64,000 nucleotides of DNA, from contig JAIUOP010000003.1 in assembly GCA_020161815.1 (NCBI GenBank), forward strand, positions 62,001-126,000, written 5' to 3'. The stretch comes from Actinomycetota bacterium. Its GTDB lineage: Bacteria; Actinomycetota; Actinomycetes; Actinomycetales; Dermatophilaceae. Position numbers and translations under genes: made by a program. Under the pieces are notes generated by a model that saw nothing but the letters and a program-made list of their open reading frames with translations, ran no database searches and was not told the origin of the DNA. Shown here piece by piece: positions 6,493 to 15,514 of the stretch (within the stretch, counting starts at the first letter, position 1; each line of letters starts with the position of its first letter).

Positions 6493-9400
6493 ATGTCCTA
6501 CCCCAAGAGCTCGGTCAGCCGACCCGGCGAGGCCCTCGGCGTGCCCGCCAGCCCGCGTTTCCCGGAGATCGAGGAGCGGGTGCTCGCGTACTGGGAGGCC
6601 GACGGAACCTTCCAGGCGTCGATCGACCACCGCGACGCGGGCGTGGACGGTGCCAACGAGTACGTCTTCTACGACGGGCCGCCGTTCGCCAACGGACTGC
6701 CGCACTACGGGCACCTGCTCACGGGCTACGTCAAGGACCTCGTGCCGCGCTACCAGACGATGCGGGGTCGCCGGGTCGAGCGCCGATTCGGTTGGGACAC
6801 CCACGGACTGCCGGCCGAGCTCGAGGCGATGAGCCAGCTCGGGATCAAGACGACGGACGAGATCCGGGCGATGGGCATCGACGCCTTCAACGACAAGTGC
6901 CGGGCGTCGGTCTTCGAGTACACCGACGAGTGGCGCGACTACGTCACGCGGCAGGCGCGCTGGGTCGACTTCACCAACGACTACAAGACCCTCGACCTCG
7001 ACTACATGGAGTCGGTGATCTGGGCCTTCAAGCAGCTCCACGAGAAGGGGCTGGCGTACGAGGGCTTCCGCGTCCTGCCCTACTGCTGGAACGACCAGAC
7101 GCCGCTGTCCAACCACGAGCTGCGGATGGACGAGGACGTATACCAGAACCGTCAGGACCCCGCGGTCACCGTGGGCTGTCGGCTCACCGAGGGGCCGTAT
7201 GCCGGTGCGCTGGCGCTGATCTGGACGACCACGCCGTGGACCCTCACCTGCAACCTCGCGATCATGGTCGGCGAGGACATCGACTACGTCGTCGTGGAGT
7301 CGTCGGTGCCGACGGGGGCGGCGGAGCGGTACGTCATCGCGGAGGCGCGCGCTGCGGCCTACGCGCGTGAGCTCACCGGGGATCCCAAGGGCGACGTGGC
7401 GGCGCTGGTCGTCGGGCGGGTCAAGGGTTCGGAGCTCGTCGGCACGCACTACACGCCGCCGATGTCGTACTACCTGGGGCACGAGAACGCCTTCCGGATC
7501 GTGCCGGCCGAGTTCGTGACGACCTCGGACGGCACCGGGCTGGTGCACACCGCCGGTGCCTTCGGTGAGGACGACAAGGTGGTGACCGACCGCGAGGGCA
7601 TCGAGGTCGTCGTGCCGGTCGCGATCGACGGCACCTTCACGCACCCGGTGACGGACTATGCGGGGCTCTTGGTGCTCGACGCGAACGGGTTGGTCATCGA
7701 CCACCTCAAGGCGCGGACGCGGGTGGACGCCGACGGTCAGGGTGCGGTCGGAGAGTTGGGGACCGGGTCGATCACCGAGGGCACGGTGCTGCTGCGGCGG
7801 GAGACCTATGAGCACTCCTACCCGCACTGCTGGCGCTGCCGCCAGCCGCTGATCTACATGGCGGTCTCGTCGTGGTTCGTCGCGACGACCCAGATCCGCG
7901 AGGACATGCTGCGCCTCAACCAGGAGATCACCTGGGTGCCCGCGCACGTCAAGGACGGTCAGTTCGGACGCTGGCTGGAGAACACCCGTGACTGGTCCAT
8001 CTCGCGAAACCGGTTCTGGGGCAGCCCGATTCCGGTGTGGAAGTCGGACGACCCGGCCTACCCGCGGGTCGATGTCTACGGCTCCCTGGACGAGCTCGAG
8101 CGTGACTTCGGCGTGCGGCCGACCGACCTGCACCGTCCGTACATCGACCAGCTCACGCGTCCCAATCCCGACGACCCGACCGGGAAGTCGACGATGCGGC
8201 GGGTCACCGACGTCTTCGACTGCTGGTTCGAGTCGGGGTCGATGAGCTTTGCCCAGGTGCACTACCCGTTCGAGAACCGCGACTGGTTCGAGCACCACTT
8301 CCCGGGCGACTTCATCGTCGAGTACATCGGCCAGACGCGGGGCTGGTTCTACACCATGCACATCCTGGCGACGGCGCTCTTCGACCGGCCGGCGTTCAAG
8401 ACGTGTGTCTCGCACGGCATCGTCCTCGGCAACGACGGGCTCAAGATGTCGAAGTCGCTGCGCAACTACCCCGACGTGCGGGAGGTCTTCGACCGCGACG
8501 GCGCCGATGCCATGCGCTGGTTCCTCATGTCCTCGCCGATCCTGCGTGGTGGCAACCTCATCGTCACCGAGCAGGGCATCCGCGAGAGCGTGCGCCAGGT
8601 GCTCATCCCGCTGTGGAACTCGTGGTACTTCTTCTCGCTCTATGCCAACGCCTTCGGCGGTGAGGCTGGGTACGACGCCCAGTGGCGCACCGACTCCATG
8701 GACCCCCTCGACCGCTACCTGCTCGCACGACTGCGGGTGCTGGTCGAGGAGACCCAGGAGCAGCTGGACCACCAGGAGATCGCGGCGGCGTGTGACTCGT
8801 TGCGTTCGTTCACCGACGTGCTCACCAACTGGTACATCCGTCGGAGCCGGGAGCGGTTCTGGGACACCGGATCTGGTGACGATCAGAATGCGCGCGACGC
8901 GTTCGACACGCTCTTCACGACCCTCGAGGTGCTGTGTCGCGTGGCCGCCCCGCTGCTGCCGCTGACGACCGAGGAGGTCTGGCGTGGCCTGACCGGTGGA
9001 CGCTCCGTGCACCTGGCGGACTGGCCGGATGCCTCGCTGCTCCCGCGCGATGCGACCCTCGTGGCGCGCATGGATGAGGTGCGCGCGATCTGCTCCGCGG
9101 CCTCCTCCCTGCGCAAGGCCGAGAAGCTGCGCACCCGACTGCCGCTGCAGGAGCTCACGGTCGTGGCGCCGGATGCGGCGGGGCTCGAGCAGTTCGCGGG
9201 GATCGTCCGCGACGAGGTCAACGTCAAGACCGTGGCCCTGATCGACGTCGAGGACGCTCACCAGAGCGACTTCGGCATCAGCCAGCGCCTGACGGTCAAT
9301 GCTCGCGCGGCCGGCCCACGCCTGGGCAAGGATGTCCAGACCGTCATCAAGGGCAGCAAGGGCGGCGACTGGCAGGTCGATGCCGATGGCGTCGTCACCT

Positions 9401-9819
9401 GCGCTGGCGTGCCGCTGGTCGAGGGCGAGTACGTCCTGGAGACCGTCGTCGACGACAGCGCGGCGACCGCCGGGTCCAGGGTCACCGCGATGCTCCCGGG
9501 AGGTGGCTTCATCGTCCTCGACACGGAGGTGACCGAGGAGCTCGAGCTCGAAGGCACCGCGCGCGACCTGATCCGCGCCGTCCAGCAGGCTCGCCGCGAG
9601 GCCGGCCTGGAGGTCTCGGACCGGATCACTCTGACGGTGGCGGCCGGTGAGCACACCTGGCGGGCCGCGCTTAATCACCGTGACCTCGTCATGAACGAGA
9701 CGCTGGCCGAGCAGTTCTCGGTGTCGATGAACCTCGACGACCTCACCGTCGGCGAGGGCGTCACCGAGGTCGAGGTCGGCAACGCCCAGCGCGCCCGGAT
9801 CCACGTCACCAAGCGCTGA
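6493..9819 (+). CDS. ileS: Isoleucyl-tRNA synthetase
   Basis: The 1,108-residue class I synthetase charges tRNA-Ile. PHYGH near residue 72 is the HIGH motif and KMSKS near residue 650 is the second ATP signature. The editing domain lies between them ([12 protein letters not shown]) and the anticodon-binding domain follows. The length and overall pattern fit the longer eukaryote-like IleRS lineage known for reduced mupirocin sensitivity; that property is an inference. The start at 6493 has AGGAG 12 nt upstream and is controlled by the T-box leader. A long hairpin follows the stop. Confidence 0.97.
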   Translation: MSYPKSSVSRPGEALGVPASPRFPEIEERVLAYWEADGTFQASIDHRDAGVDGANEYVFYDGPPFANGLPHYGHLLTGYVKDLVPRYQTMRGRRVERRFGWDTHGLPAELEAMSQLGIKTTDEIRAMGIDAFNDKCRASVFEYTDEWRDYVTRQARWVDFTNDYKTLDLDYMESVIWAFKQLHEKGLAYEGFRVLPYCWNDQTPLSNHELRMDEDVYQNRQDPAVTVGCRLTEGPYAGALALIWTTTPWTLTCNLAIMVGEDIDYVVVESSVPTGAAERYVIAEARAAAYARELTGDPKGDVAALVVGRVKGSELVGTHYTPPMSYYLGHENAFRIVPAEFVTTSDGTGLVHTAGAFGEDDKVVTDREGIEVVVPVAIDGTFTHPVTDYAGLLVLDANGLVIDHLKARTRVDADGQGAVGELGTGSITEGTVLLRRETYEHSYPHCWRCRQPLIYMAVSSWFVATTQIREDMLRLNQEITWVPAHVKDGQFGRWLENTRDWSISRNRFWGSPIPVWKSDDPAYPRVDVYGSLDELERDFGVRPTDLHRPYIDQLTRPNPDDPTGKSTMRRVTDVFDCWFESGSMSFAQVHYPFENRDWFEHHFPGDFIVEYIGQTRGWFYTMHILATALFDRPAFKTCVSHGIVLGNDGLKMSKSLRNYPDVREVFDRDGADAMRWFLMSSPILRGGNLIVTEQGIRESVRQVLIPLWNSWYFFSLYANAFGGEAGYDAQWRTDSMDPLDRYLLARLRVLVEETQEQLDHQEIAAACDSLRSFTDVLTNWYIRRSRERFWDTGSGDDQNARDAFDTLFTTLEVLCRVAAPLLPLTTEEVWRGLTGGRSVHLADWPDASLLPRDATLVARMDEVRAICSAASSLRKAEKLRTRLPLQELTVVAPDAAGLEQFAGIVRDEVNVKTVALIDVEDAHQSDFGISQRLTVNARAAGPRLGKDVQTVIKGSKGGDWQVDADGVVTCAGVPLVEGEYVLETVVDDSAATAGSRVTAMLPGGGFIVLDTEVTEELELEGTARDLIRAVQQARREAGLEVSDRITLTVAAGEHTWRAALNHRDLVMNETLAEQFSVSMNLDDLTVGEGVTEVEVGNAQRARIHVTKR

Positions 9820-9838
9820 CCCCGCCCTGTCTTCTGAC

Positions 9839-9898
9839 TCGAGATAGAGCAACACTCCCGGAAAACCGCGGTTCTCCGGGAGTGTTGCTCTATCTCGA
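9839..9898. repeat. Long hairpin A (23-bp arms)
   Basis: The arms 9839-9861 and 9876-9898 are perfect inverted complements of 23 nt. The 14-nt middle itself contains the palindrome AACCGCGGTT, so almost all of the 60 nt can pair. It lies between the convergent ends of ileS and the DUF559 gene, where a two-way terminator would be useful, but it has no U-run. A second, slightly diverged copy (hairpin B) lies on the other side of the DUF559 gene. Confidence 0.9.
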
Positions 9899-9925
9899 CG
9901 ACGGAGTTTGGGGGTGGGGTGGGTG

Positions 9926-10924
9926 TCAGGAGAGGAGAGCGTCGAAGCGCGTGAGCATCGCCATCCGGCGCTCGCGGTCGAAGAGGTCCTCGGCCCAGAT
10001 CTCCCGCGTGCGCCAGCCGTGGTCGTCCAGGCGCTGGCGGCGATCGGCATCGGCGCTGGCTCGCGCTCGTTCCGCGTGGTGGGCGCCCTGGTACTCGCCG
10101 ATCACCATCTGTTCCGGCCACACCAGGTCGCCCTCGGCGACCCAATGACCGTCGGCAGCGTAGATGTCGAGGTTCACCACAGGTTCGGGGAACCCAGCCC
10201 AGTGGAAGGTCAGGCGCGCTCGGGACTCCATCGGGGACCTGACCTTGCTTCGGATGAGAGGGAGCGCGAGTTCGAGCACCCGCTTTCCGCGAGGCCGACA
10301 GCGAGCGTCCAGCCGGCGGAACAGTTCAGCGCGCGCCAAGAGGTCGCGGCGTTCCTGCGCCTCGAGCCGCTCGGTGAGGGTGGTGGTTGCCCAGGGCTCG
10401 GGCCAGATCCCTTCGAAGTCGTATGCCGTGCGCTCGGGCCGCAGGACCACGTTGGCCGCGGCGTCCCCCAGGACCACCAGGTCATCCACCGAGAGACCGT
10501 CTCGTCGCACCAGCTCGCCGAAGTCGCACCACGTGTCTGCCGCGTCGACCACGGGAAGGCCGTCTCGGCATGTCACGGCGCGACTCTCCAGCCCCCGATG
10601 TCCACGCACCCCCGACCGGCGGATGGGACCCCGACCACTCGGACACATCACCTCGTCGCCGGCGCGCTGCAGTTGCCTGGGCGTCAGCGGCATGTCGTGG
10701 AGGGCGGCGGCTGACGTGTGGGAGAACGCGGAGCCCCGGGGCAGCCCCAAGAGGAGCGCCGCGCGCCGTGACCCCTCCTCGACCCCGGCAACCGCGTGCA
10801 CACCGTGGGTCACGCGGACCAGCCCCTGTCGCTGGATCGAGCCGTTGCTCACCCCCAGGTCTCGCGCTTCCCGGCGGGTGAACGCGCGAACCGTGAGGTC
10901 GTCGGGGAAGGAGGCGGACGGCAT
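9926..10924 (-). CDS. AbiEi-like N-terminal domain fused to a DUF559 (Vsr-like) nuclease domain
   Basis: The 332-residue protein starts at ATG 10924. Residues 8-50 look like the winged-helix segment of AbiEi-type antitoxins (TRREARDLGVSNGSIQRQG). The C-terminal third has a PD-(D/E)xK nuclease pattern: MESRARL, then GDLVWPEQMVIGEYQG, giving E, D and E-x-Q at the usual spacing of DUF559/Vsr-like domains. No AbiEii toxin is adjacent, so a toxin-antitoxin role is not supported. The gene is bracketed by two related long hairpins (9839-9898 and 10989-11056), recalling genes that travel with their own palindromic repeats. The start codon lies inside the repeated GTATGCCG octamer. Cytosolic; substrate unknown. 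Confidence 0.7.
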   Translation of the reverse strand: MPSASFPDDLTVRAFTRREARDLGVSNGSIQRQGLVRVTHGVHAVAGVEEGSRRAALLLGLPRGSAFSHTSAAALHDMPLTPRQLQRAGDEVMCPSGRGPIRRSGVRGHRGLESRAVTCRDGLPVVDAADTWCDFGELVRRDGLSVDDLVVLGDAAANVVLRPERTAYDFEGIWPEPWATTTLTERLEAQERRDLLARAELFRRLDARCRPRGKRVLELALPLIRSKVRSPMESRARLTFHWAGFPEPVVNLDIYAADGHWVAEGDLVWPEQMVIGEYQGAHHAERARASADADRRQRLDDHGWRTREIWAEDLFDRERRMAMLTRFDALLS

Positions 10925-10988
10925 ACCGGAAAGGACAGCGGAAACCGCGGCAGCGCCCCGGAGTTATCCACAAGGCGCCCGTCCCTCG

Positions 10989-11056
10989 CCAGTCGAGATA
11001 GCGCAACACTCCCGGGCTCTGCGGCTCTCCCCGGAGTGTTGCTCTATCTCGACTGG
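10989..11056. repeat. Long hairpin B, diverged copy of hairpin A
   Basis: The left arm 10989-11015 and right arm 11031-11056 pair with one mismatch and one extra base. The core arm GAGATAGNGCAACACTCC is shared with hairpin A. Unlike A, this copy is between divergent starts: the DUF559 gene (minus) and folC (plus). A pure terminator role is therefore unlikely here, and it may instead affect folC expression or DNA structure. Confidence 0.88.
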
Positions 11057-11082
11057 TGTTGGGGATGCGGGAGAATGGGGCC

Positions 11083-12474
11083 GTGAGCCGTGCACCCGAC
11101 CATGCCCAGCGCGAGGCCGCGCGTTCCCTCGAGCTGCGCAAGCGGATGCGCCTGGCCGAGGAGGCGATCCTGGCCCGCGCGCCGGAGCACCAGCTCCAGC
11201 CCTCCCTGGATCGCATCCGGGCCGTCATGGAGCTCCTCGGCGACCCCCAGCGCACCTTCCCGGTCATCCACCTCACCGGCACCAACGGCAAGACCTCCAC
11301 GACCCGCATCATCGAGTCCCTCCTGCGTGAGCTCGGCCTGCGCACGGGGCGCTTCACCAGCCCCCACCTGCACTCGATGACCGAGCGGATCGCCCTGTCC
11401 GGCAGCCCGATCGATGCCGAGCGATTCCTCGCGGCCCACGACGAGGTCATGCCCCTCGTCGAGTTGGTCGATGCCCGATCGCTCGCCGAGGGCGGACCGC
11501 GGATGACCTACTTCGAGGTCATCGTCGCCATCGCGTATGCCGTGTTCGCCGATGCGCCGGTCGACGTGGCCGTCGTCGAGGTCGGCCTCGGTGGGTCGTG
11601 GGATGCCACCAACGTCCTGGAGGCGCCCGTGTCGGTCATCCTCCCCATCGACATCGACCACCGGCACTTCCTGGGCGACACCGTCACCGAGATCGCGACC
11701 GAGAAGGCCGGCATCATCAAGGCCGACGGCATCACCGTGCTGGCCCTGCAGGCGCACGACGAGGCGACCGAGATCGTCCGCGATCGGGTCACCGAGGTCG
11801 GCGCACGGCTCGTCGCCGAGGGAGTCGACTACGGCGTCACCGCCCGTGACGTGGGCGTGGGCGGCCAGCAGCTCTCCGTCCGAGGACTGGCCGGCGAGTA
11901 TGCCGACCTCTTCCTCCCGCTGCACGGCGCCCACCAGGCCCAGAACGCCGCAACCGCCATCGCGGCCGTGGAGGCCTTCGTCGGTGGGGGCGAGCAGGCC
12001 CTCGACGTCGACGTGCTCAGGGCCGGGCTCGCGGCCGTGGAGTCGCCCGGTCGCCTCGAGATCGTCCGTCGCAGCCCCACGGTGATCGTCGACGCGGCCC
12101 ACAACCCGCACGGCGCCGCGGCGTTGCGCGCGGCGCTCTCTGACTCCTTCATGTTCACCAGGACGATTGGGGTCGTTGCGATCCTCGCCGACAAGGACGC
12201 GACCGAGATGCTCGAGATCCTCGAGCCCGCCTTCGACGAGATAGTGGTCACCCGCACCACCTCGACGCGCGCGATGCGCCCGCAGGAGCTCGGCGAGCTC
12301 GCCGGTGAGATCTTCGGCGAGCACCGGGTGCACGTCGTCCCCGACCTGCCCGACGCCCTCGACCTCGCCGGTCAGCTGGCCGACGACGGAGGTGTCGGTG
12401 GCGGCATCGTGGCCACCGGGTCGGTCACGACCGCCGCCGAGGTCCGCATGCTGCTGGGGACGACACGCACCTGA
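11083..12474 (+). CDS. folC: Dihydrofolate synthase / folylpolyglutamate synthase
   Basis: FolC adds glutamate to dihydropteroate and to reduced folates, using ATP. The P-loop reads HLTGTNGKTST. FTSPHLHSMTER and EVGLGGSWDATN are family signatures, and VDAAHNPHGA marks the C-terminal ligase domain. I prefer GTG 11083, preceded by GGGAG at 11069-11073, giving 463 residues. Earlier in-frame starts at 11056 and 11065 would begin inside or beside hairpin B. Folate use reappears in dfrA and thyA at 44-45.5 kb. Cytosolic. Confidence 0.93.
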   Translation: MSRAPDHAQREAARSLELRKRMRLAEEAILARAPEHQLQPSLDRIRAVMELLGDPQRTFPVIHLTGTNGKTSTTRIIESLLRELGLRTGRFTSPHLHSMTERIALSGSPIDAERFLAAHDEVMPLVELVDARSLAEGGPRMTYFEVIVAIAYAVFADAPVDVAVVEVGLGGSWDATNVLEAPVSVILPIDIDHRHFLGDTVTEIATEKAGIIKADGITVLALQAHDEATEIVRDRVTEVGARLVAEGVDYGVTARDVGVGGQQLSVRGLAGEYADLFLPLHGAHQAQNAATAIAAVEAFVGGGEQALDVDVLRAGLAAVESPGRLEIVRRSPTVIVDAAHNPHGAAALRAALSDSFMFTRTIGVVAILADKDATEMLEILEPAFDEIVVTRTTSTRAMRPQELGELAGEIFGEHRVHVVPDLPDALDLAGQLADDGGVGGGIVATGSVTTAAEVRMLLGTTRT

Positions 12475-12478
12475 CTGC

Positions 12479-13117
12479 TCAGTCGAGGTCCTCGCCGGCG
12501 AGCGCACGAGCCGCCAGCCGCTCCTCCTCGGAGAGCTCCCAGACCTCCCAGGCGGCGCGGCCGTTCAGCGCGAGGATCCCCAGTCCCAGCACGAGGTCCG
12601 GCCACCCGGAGCGCACCCACGCCGTGACCCCGGCCATCGCGATGATGGCGACGTTGACGATGACGTCATTGCGTGCGGAGAGGAAGGCCGCGCGCGACAG
12701 CGATCCGGCGTGGTGCTGGCGGCGAGCGAGCAACCAGGCGCTGACCCCATTGACCATGACGGCGCCGAGGGAGACGACGACCAGGCTGGTCACGTCCGGA
12801 GCCTCCGGGTGGCGGAACTTCGCGACCGCCTGCCACAGGGCGACGGCCGCCGGCATCAGGATGACCGCAGCCATCACCTTGCCCGCCACCGCGCGCCGAC
12901 GCAGCGGCCACGCCAAGGCGAGGGCGATGAGCAGGTTGACCGCCAGGTCCTCGAGGAAGTCGACCCCGTCGGCGAGGAGAGCGACCGAACCGATCGCCAG
13001 GGCGACCGCGGTCTCGACCCAGAAGTAGCCGAAGTTCAGGGCGGCGACGACGAGCACGACCCGGCGCAGCCCGGCATACGCATTGGGGGAGTCGTTCAAC
13101 GAGGAGGAGGCGGCCAC
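12479..13117 (-). CDS. Short cation diffusion facilitator-type membrane transporter
   Basis: The 212-residue protein has about six hydrophobic segments and the CDF-like helix-2 motif SVALLADGVDFLEDL, with the later SARNDVIVNVAII corresponding to helix 5. The usual histidines of the Zn2+ site are replaced, leaving mostly aspartates, so the metal may differ from zinc. The protein ends shortly after the last helix, so the cytosolic C-terminal regulatory domain of most CDF proteins is absent. The GTG start at 13117 lies 6 nt behind TAGGTT on this strand, suggesting a leaderless mRNA. It converges with folC, 4 bp apart. Confidence 0.75.
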   Translation of the reverse strand: MAASSSLNDSPNAYAGLRRVVLVVAALNFGYFWVETAVALAIGSVALLADGVDFLEDLAVNLLIALALAWPLRRRAVAGKVMAAVILMPAAVALWQAVAKFRHPEAPDVTSLVVVSLGAVMVNGVSAWLLARRQHHAGSLSRAAFLSARNDVIVNVAIIAMAGVTAWVRSGWPDLVLGLGILALNGRAAWEVWELSEEERLAARALAGEDLD

Positions 13118-13149
13118 CGGGGCAACCTATCCGGCATACCCTGTCTGTC
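13118..13149. promoter_or_regulatory. Compact divergent leaderless promoters
   Basis: Only 32 bp separate the two start codons. On the minus strand TAGGTT (13129-13124) is 6 nt from the GTG at 13117. On the plus strand TACCCT (13137-13142) is 7 nt from the GTG at 13150. The octamer CGGCATAC at 13132-13139 lies between and overlaps the plus -10 box. Each -35 must fall in or beside the other promoter. Confidence 0.55.
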
Positions 13150-13410
13150 GTGAAGTGGCTCATCCTCCTCGTCCTGCTGCTCCTCGTGGCCTTCGCCATC
13201 GGGGTGCGCGCGGGACGATCCTCCGGCGGCGGGACGATCGCGTTCCAGCCGGTGCGGGACCTCGAGCCCGCCACCCGGGCCGGGATCGATGAGGCCCTCG
13301 CCCATGGCCGGGCCGCCCGGGCGACCAGGATCTACCGCGACGCCACCGGTGCCGGGCAGGCCGCGGCGACAGCCGCCGTCGAGCAGCATCGCCGAGGACC
13401 GGTCCGATGA
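13150..13410 (+). CDS. Small membrane-anchored protein with an L7/L12 C-domain-like segment
   Basis: The 86-residue protein begins with one hydrophobic helix (about residues 3-19, leucine and valine rich) and continues with a soluble part. The segment DEALAHGRAARATRIYRDAT followed by GAGQAAATAAVE resembles the L7/L12 C-terminal helix pattern (GxxxxAIKxxREATGxGLKEAKxAVE). Such small proteins are annotated in actinobacteria without a firm function; binding to translation factors would be speculation. Its 3' end overlaps the DUF4233 gene by 4 bp, indicating an operon. Confidence 0.6.
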   Translation: MKWLILLVLLLLVAFAIGVRAGRSSGGGTIAFQPVRDLEPATRAGIDEALAHGRAARATRIYRDATGAGQAAATAAVEQHRRGPVR

Positions 13411-13811
13411 GTGGACTGCGCCTGTGGGGTCGCACCGGCACCTTCACCTGGCGGATGCTGGCCACGGTCCTGGCCGCCCAGTCGATCCTGCTCTTCTTCG
13501 GTGCCCTCGTCGCTCGTGGACTGGCCATCGCCGAGGGTCGGGACGGTGAGCGCATCCTGATCCTGGGGAGCGGCATCGCGGTGCTCGCCATCGTCGCGGC
13601 CGGCCTCATGCGTGGCCCGCTCGGCCTGCCGCTCGGGTGGCTGGTGCAGGCCGCGACCTGGGCCAGCGCGCTCGTCGTCCCCGCGATGGTGGGGGTCGGG
13701 ATCGTGTTCACCTCGCTCTGGCTCTACGCGCTCGTCAAGGGCCCACGGATCGAGGCGATGATGGCGGCGCGCCGCGAGCAGGGCCAGCCGCAGGAGCCGG
13801 GGTCGGCCTGA
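13407..13811 (+). CDS. DUF4233 membrane protein
   Basis: The 134-residue protein has about four transmembrane segments (LATVLAAQSILLFFGALVAR, then ILGSGIAVLAIVAAGLM, and two more before residue 115) and a basic C-terminal tail. It matches the actinobacterial DUF4233 family, which commonly sits between folC and ndk as here. No function is known. It overlaps the preceding small gene by 4 bp. Confidence 0.75.
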   Translation: MSGLRLWGRTGTFTWRMLATVLAAQSILLFFGALVARGLAIAEGRDGERILILGSGIAVLAIVAAGLMRGPLGLPLGWLVQAATWASALVVPAMVGVGIVFTSLWLYALVKGPRIEAMMAARREQGQPQEPGSA

Positions 13812-13823
13812 CCGGGGCGTGGG

Positions 13824-13829
13824 TAGGCT
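13824..13829 (+). promoter_or_regulatory. -10 box of ndk
   Basis: TAGGCT lies 6 nt before the GTG start of ndk at 13836, so transcription probably begins at the start codon. Confidence 0.55.
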
Positions 13830-13835
13830 GGGCCC

Positions 13836-14258
13836 GTGAGCACTGAACGTTCCCTGGTCCTGGTCAAGCCCGACGGGTACGCCCGTGGTCTCACGGGGGA
13901 GGTGCTGCGCCGGATCGAGGCCAAGGGGTACGTCCTGACCGCGCTCCAGGTGCTCACGCCCACCACCGAGATGCTCGCTGCGCACTATGCGGAGCACGAG
14001 GGCAAGCCGTTCTTCGAGCCGCTCGTGGCCTTCATGAGCAGCGGACCGGTCACGGCGGTCGTCATCGAGGGCGACAACTGCATCAAGGGCTTCCGGTCGC
14101 TCGCCGGCGCGACGAACCCGACCGAGGCCGCGCCGGGCAGCATCCGTGGTGACCTGGGGCGCGACTGGGGCCGCCCGGTGCAGGAGAACATCGTGCACGG
14201 CTCGGACTCGCCCGAGTCCGCGGCCCGCGAGATCGCGATCTGGTTCCCCGGGCTCTGA
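13836..14258 (+). CDS. ndk: Nucleoside diphosphate kinase
   Basis: The 140-residue enzyme moves the gamma phosphate from ATP to NDPs through a phosphohistidine. The catalytic histidine is in NIVHGSDS and the N-terminal RSLVLVKPDG is canonical. PGSIRGDLG (with GRD just after) is the conserved loop before it. Length is normal. The gene has its own -10 box and is followed 2 bp later by a nucleotidyltransferase gene that may be read through from the same promoter. Confidence 0.96.
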   Translation: MSTERSLVLVKPDGYARGLTGEVLRRIEAKGYVLTALQVLTPTTEMLAAHYAEHEGKPFFEPLVAFMSSGPVTAVVIEGDNCIKGFRSLAGATNPTEAAPGSIRGDLGRDWGRPVQENIVHGSDSPESAAREIAIWFPGL

Positions 14259-14260
14259 GC

Positions 14261-15181
14261 GTGTCGCCGTCGGGCGCTGAGGAGGAAGCTGCCGCACCGG
14301 CGGCGGACGGCCGCGAGTCTGCGGCAGTCCCGGTCTCGGTGCTCGCGCGCTTCGCGCATGCCAGCGTCCAGGCGGTCGCCGACCGGGTCGGGGCCGACGT
14401 CCTGCACATCAAGGGGCCGAGTGTCGACCCGGCGCTCAACCCCGGTCGCGGTGAGGGCAGCGATGCCGACGTCCTCGTGCGTCCGGCCCACGTGCGACGG
14501 CTGGTCGAGGGACTGGCCGACCACGACTGGGTCATGTGGTGCGACTTCGACGAGGGATCGGCGTTCGAGCACGCTGCCTCCTTCCACCACCTCTCCTTCG
14601 GCATGCTCGACGTCCACCAGAACTTCCCCGGGCTCCACCGCGACCCCGAGGCCAGCTTCGAGCAGCTGTGGCAGGGGCGCGTCAGCCGCGACATCGCCCG
14701 CCGCCCGTGCTGGGCGCCGGGTCCGGTCGGGGAGCACCTCATCCTGCTCCTCCATGCCGCACGGAGCCCCGGCAAGGGGACCGATGTGCAGAACCACTGG
14801 CACCGCCTGCCCGACCCTGAGCGGGAGAGGGTGCAGGCGCTCGCGGACGGACTCGGGGCCGGCCTGGGGCTCGAGATCGCCATCAGTGGTCGGGTCCCGG
14901 AGGGCCACGCGGAGACCGATCTCTGGCGAGCGATGCTCGGCCAGTCCGACCAGCTCACGACGTGGCGGGCGCGCTGGGCGACGACCCATGGCCTGGTGGC
15001 GCGCGGCCGGCTGCTGCGGCGGGCCGTGCGGGTCAACCGGTTCGTCCTGGGGGAGCGCCTCGGGCACGTGCCCAGCCGAGCCGAGGTGCGCCGTGAGTGG
15101 TGGCGGCGCACGGGTGCCGGACTTCGTGCGGTCACCGTGCTGGTCCGGCGGGTGGCGCCGACGACACGGCGCCGGTCATGA
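14261..15181 (+). CDS. Nucleotidyltransferase family protein (NTP_transf_5-like)
   Basis: The 306-residue protein carries HIKGPSVDPALNP followed by GEGSDADVLVRPAHVRRLV, matching the LKGxxxx...R..(D/S)DxDLLV pattern of the PF14907 nucleotidyltransferase family. The central part is acidic and the C-terminus strongly basic. It begins at GTG 14261, 2 bp after ndk, and overlaps the PqqD-like gene in ATGA fashion. This family often sits beside PqqD-like proteins, including in some lasso-peptide clusters, but no precursor, protease or cyclase is visible here. Substrate unknown. Confidence 0.7.
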   Translation: MSPSGAEEEAAAPAADGRESAAVPVSVLARFAHASVQAVADRVGADVLHIKGPSVDPALNPGRGEGSDADVLVRPAHVRRLVEGLADHDWVMWCDFDEGSAFEHAASFHHLSFGMLDVHQNFPGLHRDPEASFEQLWQGRVSRDIARRPCWAPGPVGEHLILLLHAARSPGKGTDVQNHWHRLPDPERERVQALADGLGAGLGLEIAISGRVPEGHAETDLWRAMLGQSDQLTTWRARWATTHGLVARGRLLRRAVRVNRFVLGERLGHVPSRAEVRREWWRRTGAGLRAVTVLVRRVAPTTRRRS

Positions 15182-15504
15182 GGATCGGTCCCGCCGCGGA
15201 GCTGGCCCTGCATGCGGTCGACGGGGGTGAGCCCCCGGGCGCCGACCGGGTCCTCTACGTCACCACCCTGCCCACGGGTCACCCGGTCGTGCTCAACGCG
15301 ATGGCGGCCGAGATCCTGGAGCGGGCACTGGAGCTGGAGTCCAGGGAGGCGGTCGTCGCCACCCTGGCCGAGGACTTCGACGCGGACCCCGACCTCATCG
15401 GCCCCGACGTCGACCGCGTCCTCGAGGGGTTGGCCGCGCAGGGCATCCTCCGGCTCGAGGAGGATCCGGCGGACGATGGCCCGCCATCTCCGACTCCCGC
15501 GTAA
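15178..15504 (+). CDS. PqqD family protein (RiPP recognition element-like)
   Basis: The 108-residue protein has the PqqD layout: a strand-rich start, GHPVVLNAMAAEILERAL, then EAVVATLAEDFDADPDLIGP followed by DVDRVLEGLAAQGIL. PqqD-like domains bind peptide leaders in RiPP pathways, but many stand-alone copies work in sugar or glycopolymer loci. The start ATG 15178 overlaps the previous stop, so it is co-translated with the nucleotidyltransferase. Its stop codon TAA is also the first three bases of the mreB -10 box. Role unknown. Confidence 0.75.
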   Translation: MRIGPAAELALHAVDGGEPPGADRVLYVTTLPTGHPVVLNAMAAEILERALELESREAVVATLAEDFDADPDLIGPDVDRVLEGLAAQGILRLEEDPADDGPPSPTPA

Positions 15505-15507
15505 CCT
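15502..15507 (+). promoter_or_regulatory. -10 box of mreB
   Basis: TAACCT lies 7 nt before the ATG of mreB at 15515. Its first three bases are the stop codon of the PqqD-like gene. Confidence 0.5.
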
Positions 15508-15514
15508 GCTCGCC

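Noticed and set aside
6313..10050. A 1,245-codon open frame antisense to ileS
   Set aside because: It is the mirror of a well-supported gene in high-GC DNA, has Arg/Asp/Val-rich composition without domains, and overlaps ileS completely.
9926..10924. AbiE toxin-antitoxin pair
   Set aside because: Only the AbiEi-like N-terminal part is present and no AbiEii nucleotidyltransferase is adjacent. The NTase at 14261 belongs to a different family and is 3.3 kb away.
14261..15504. Complete lasso-peptide or other RiPP cluster
   Set aside because: A PqqD-like and a nucleotidyltransferase gene alone are not enough; no precursor, protease, cyclase or radical-SAM gene is next to them.
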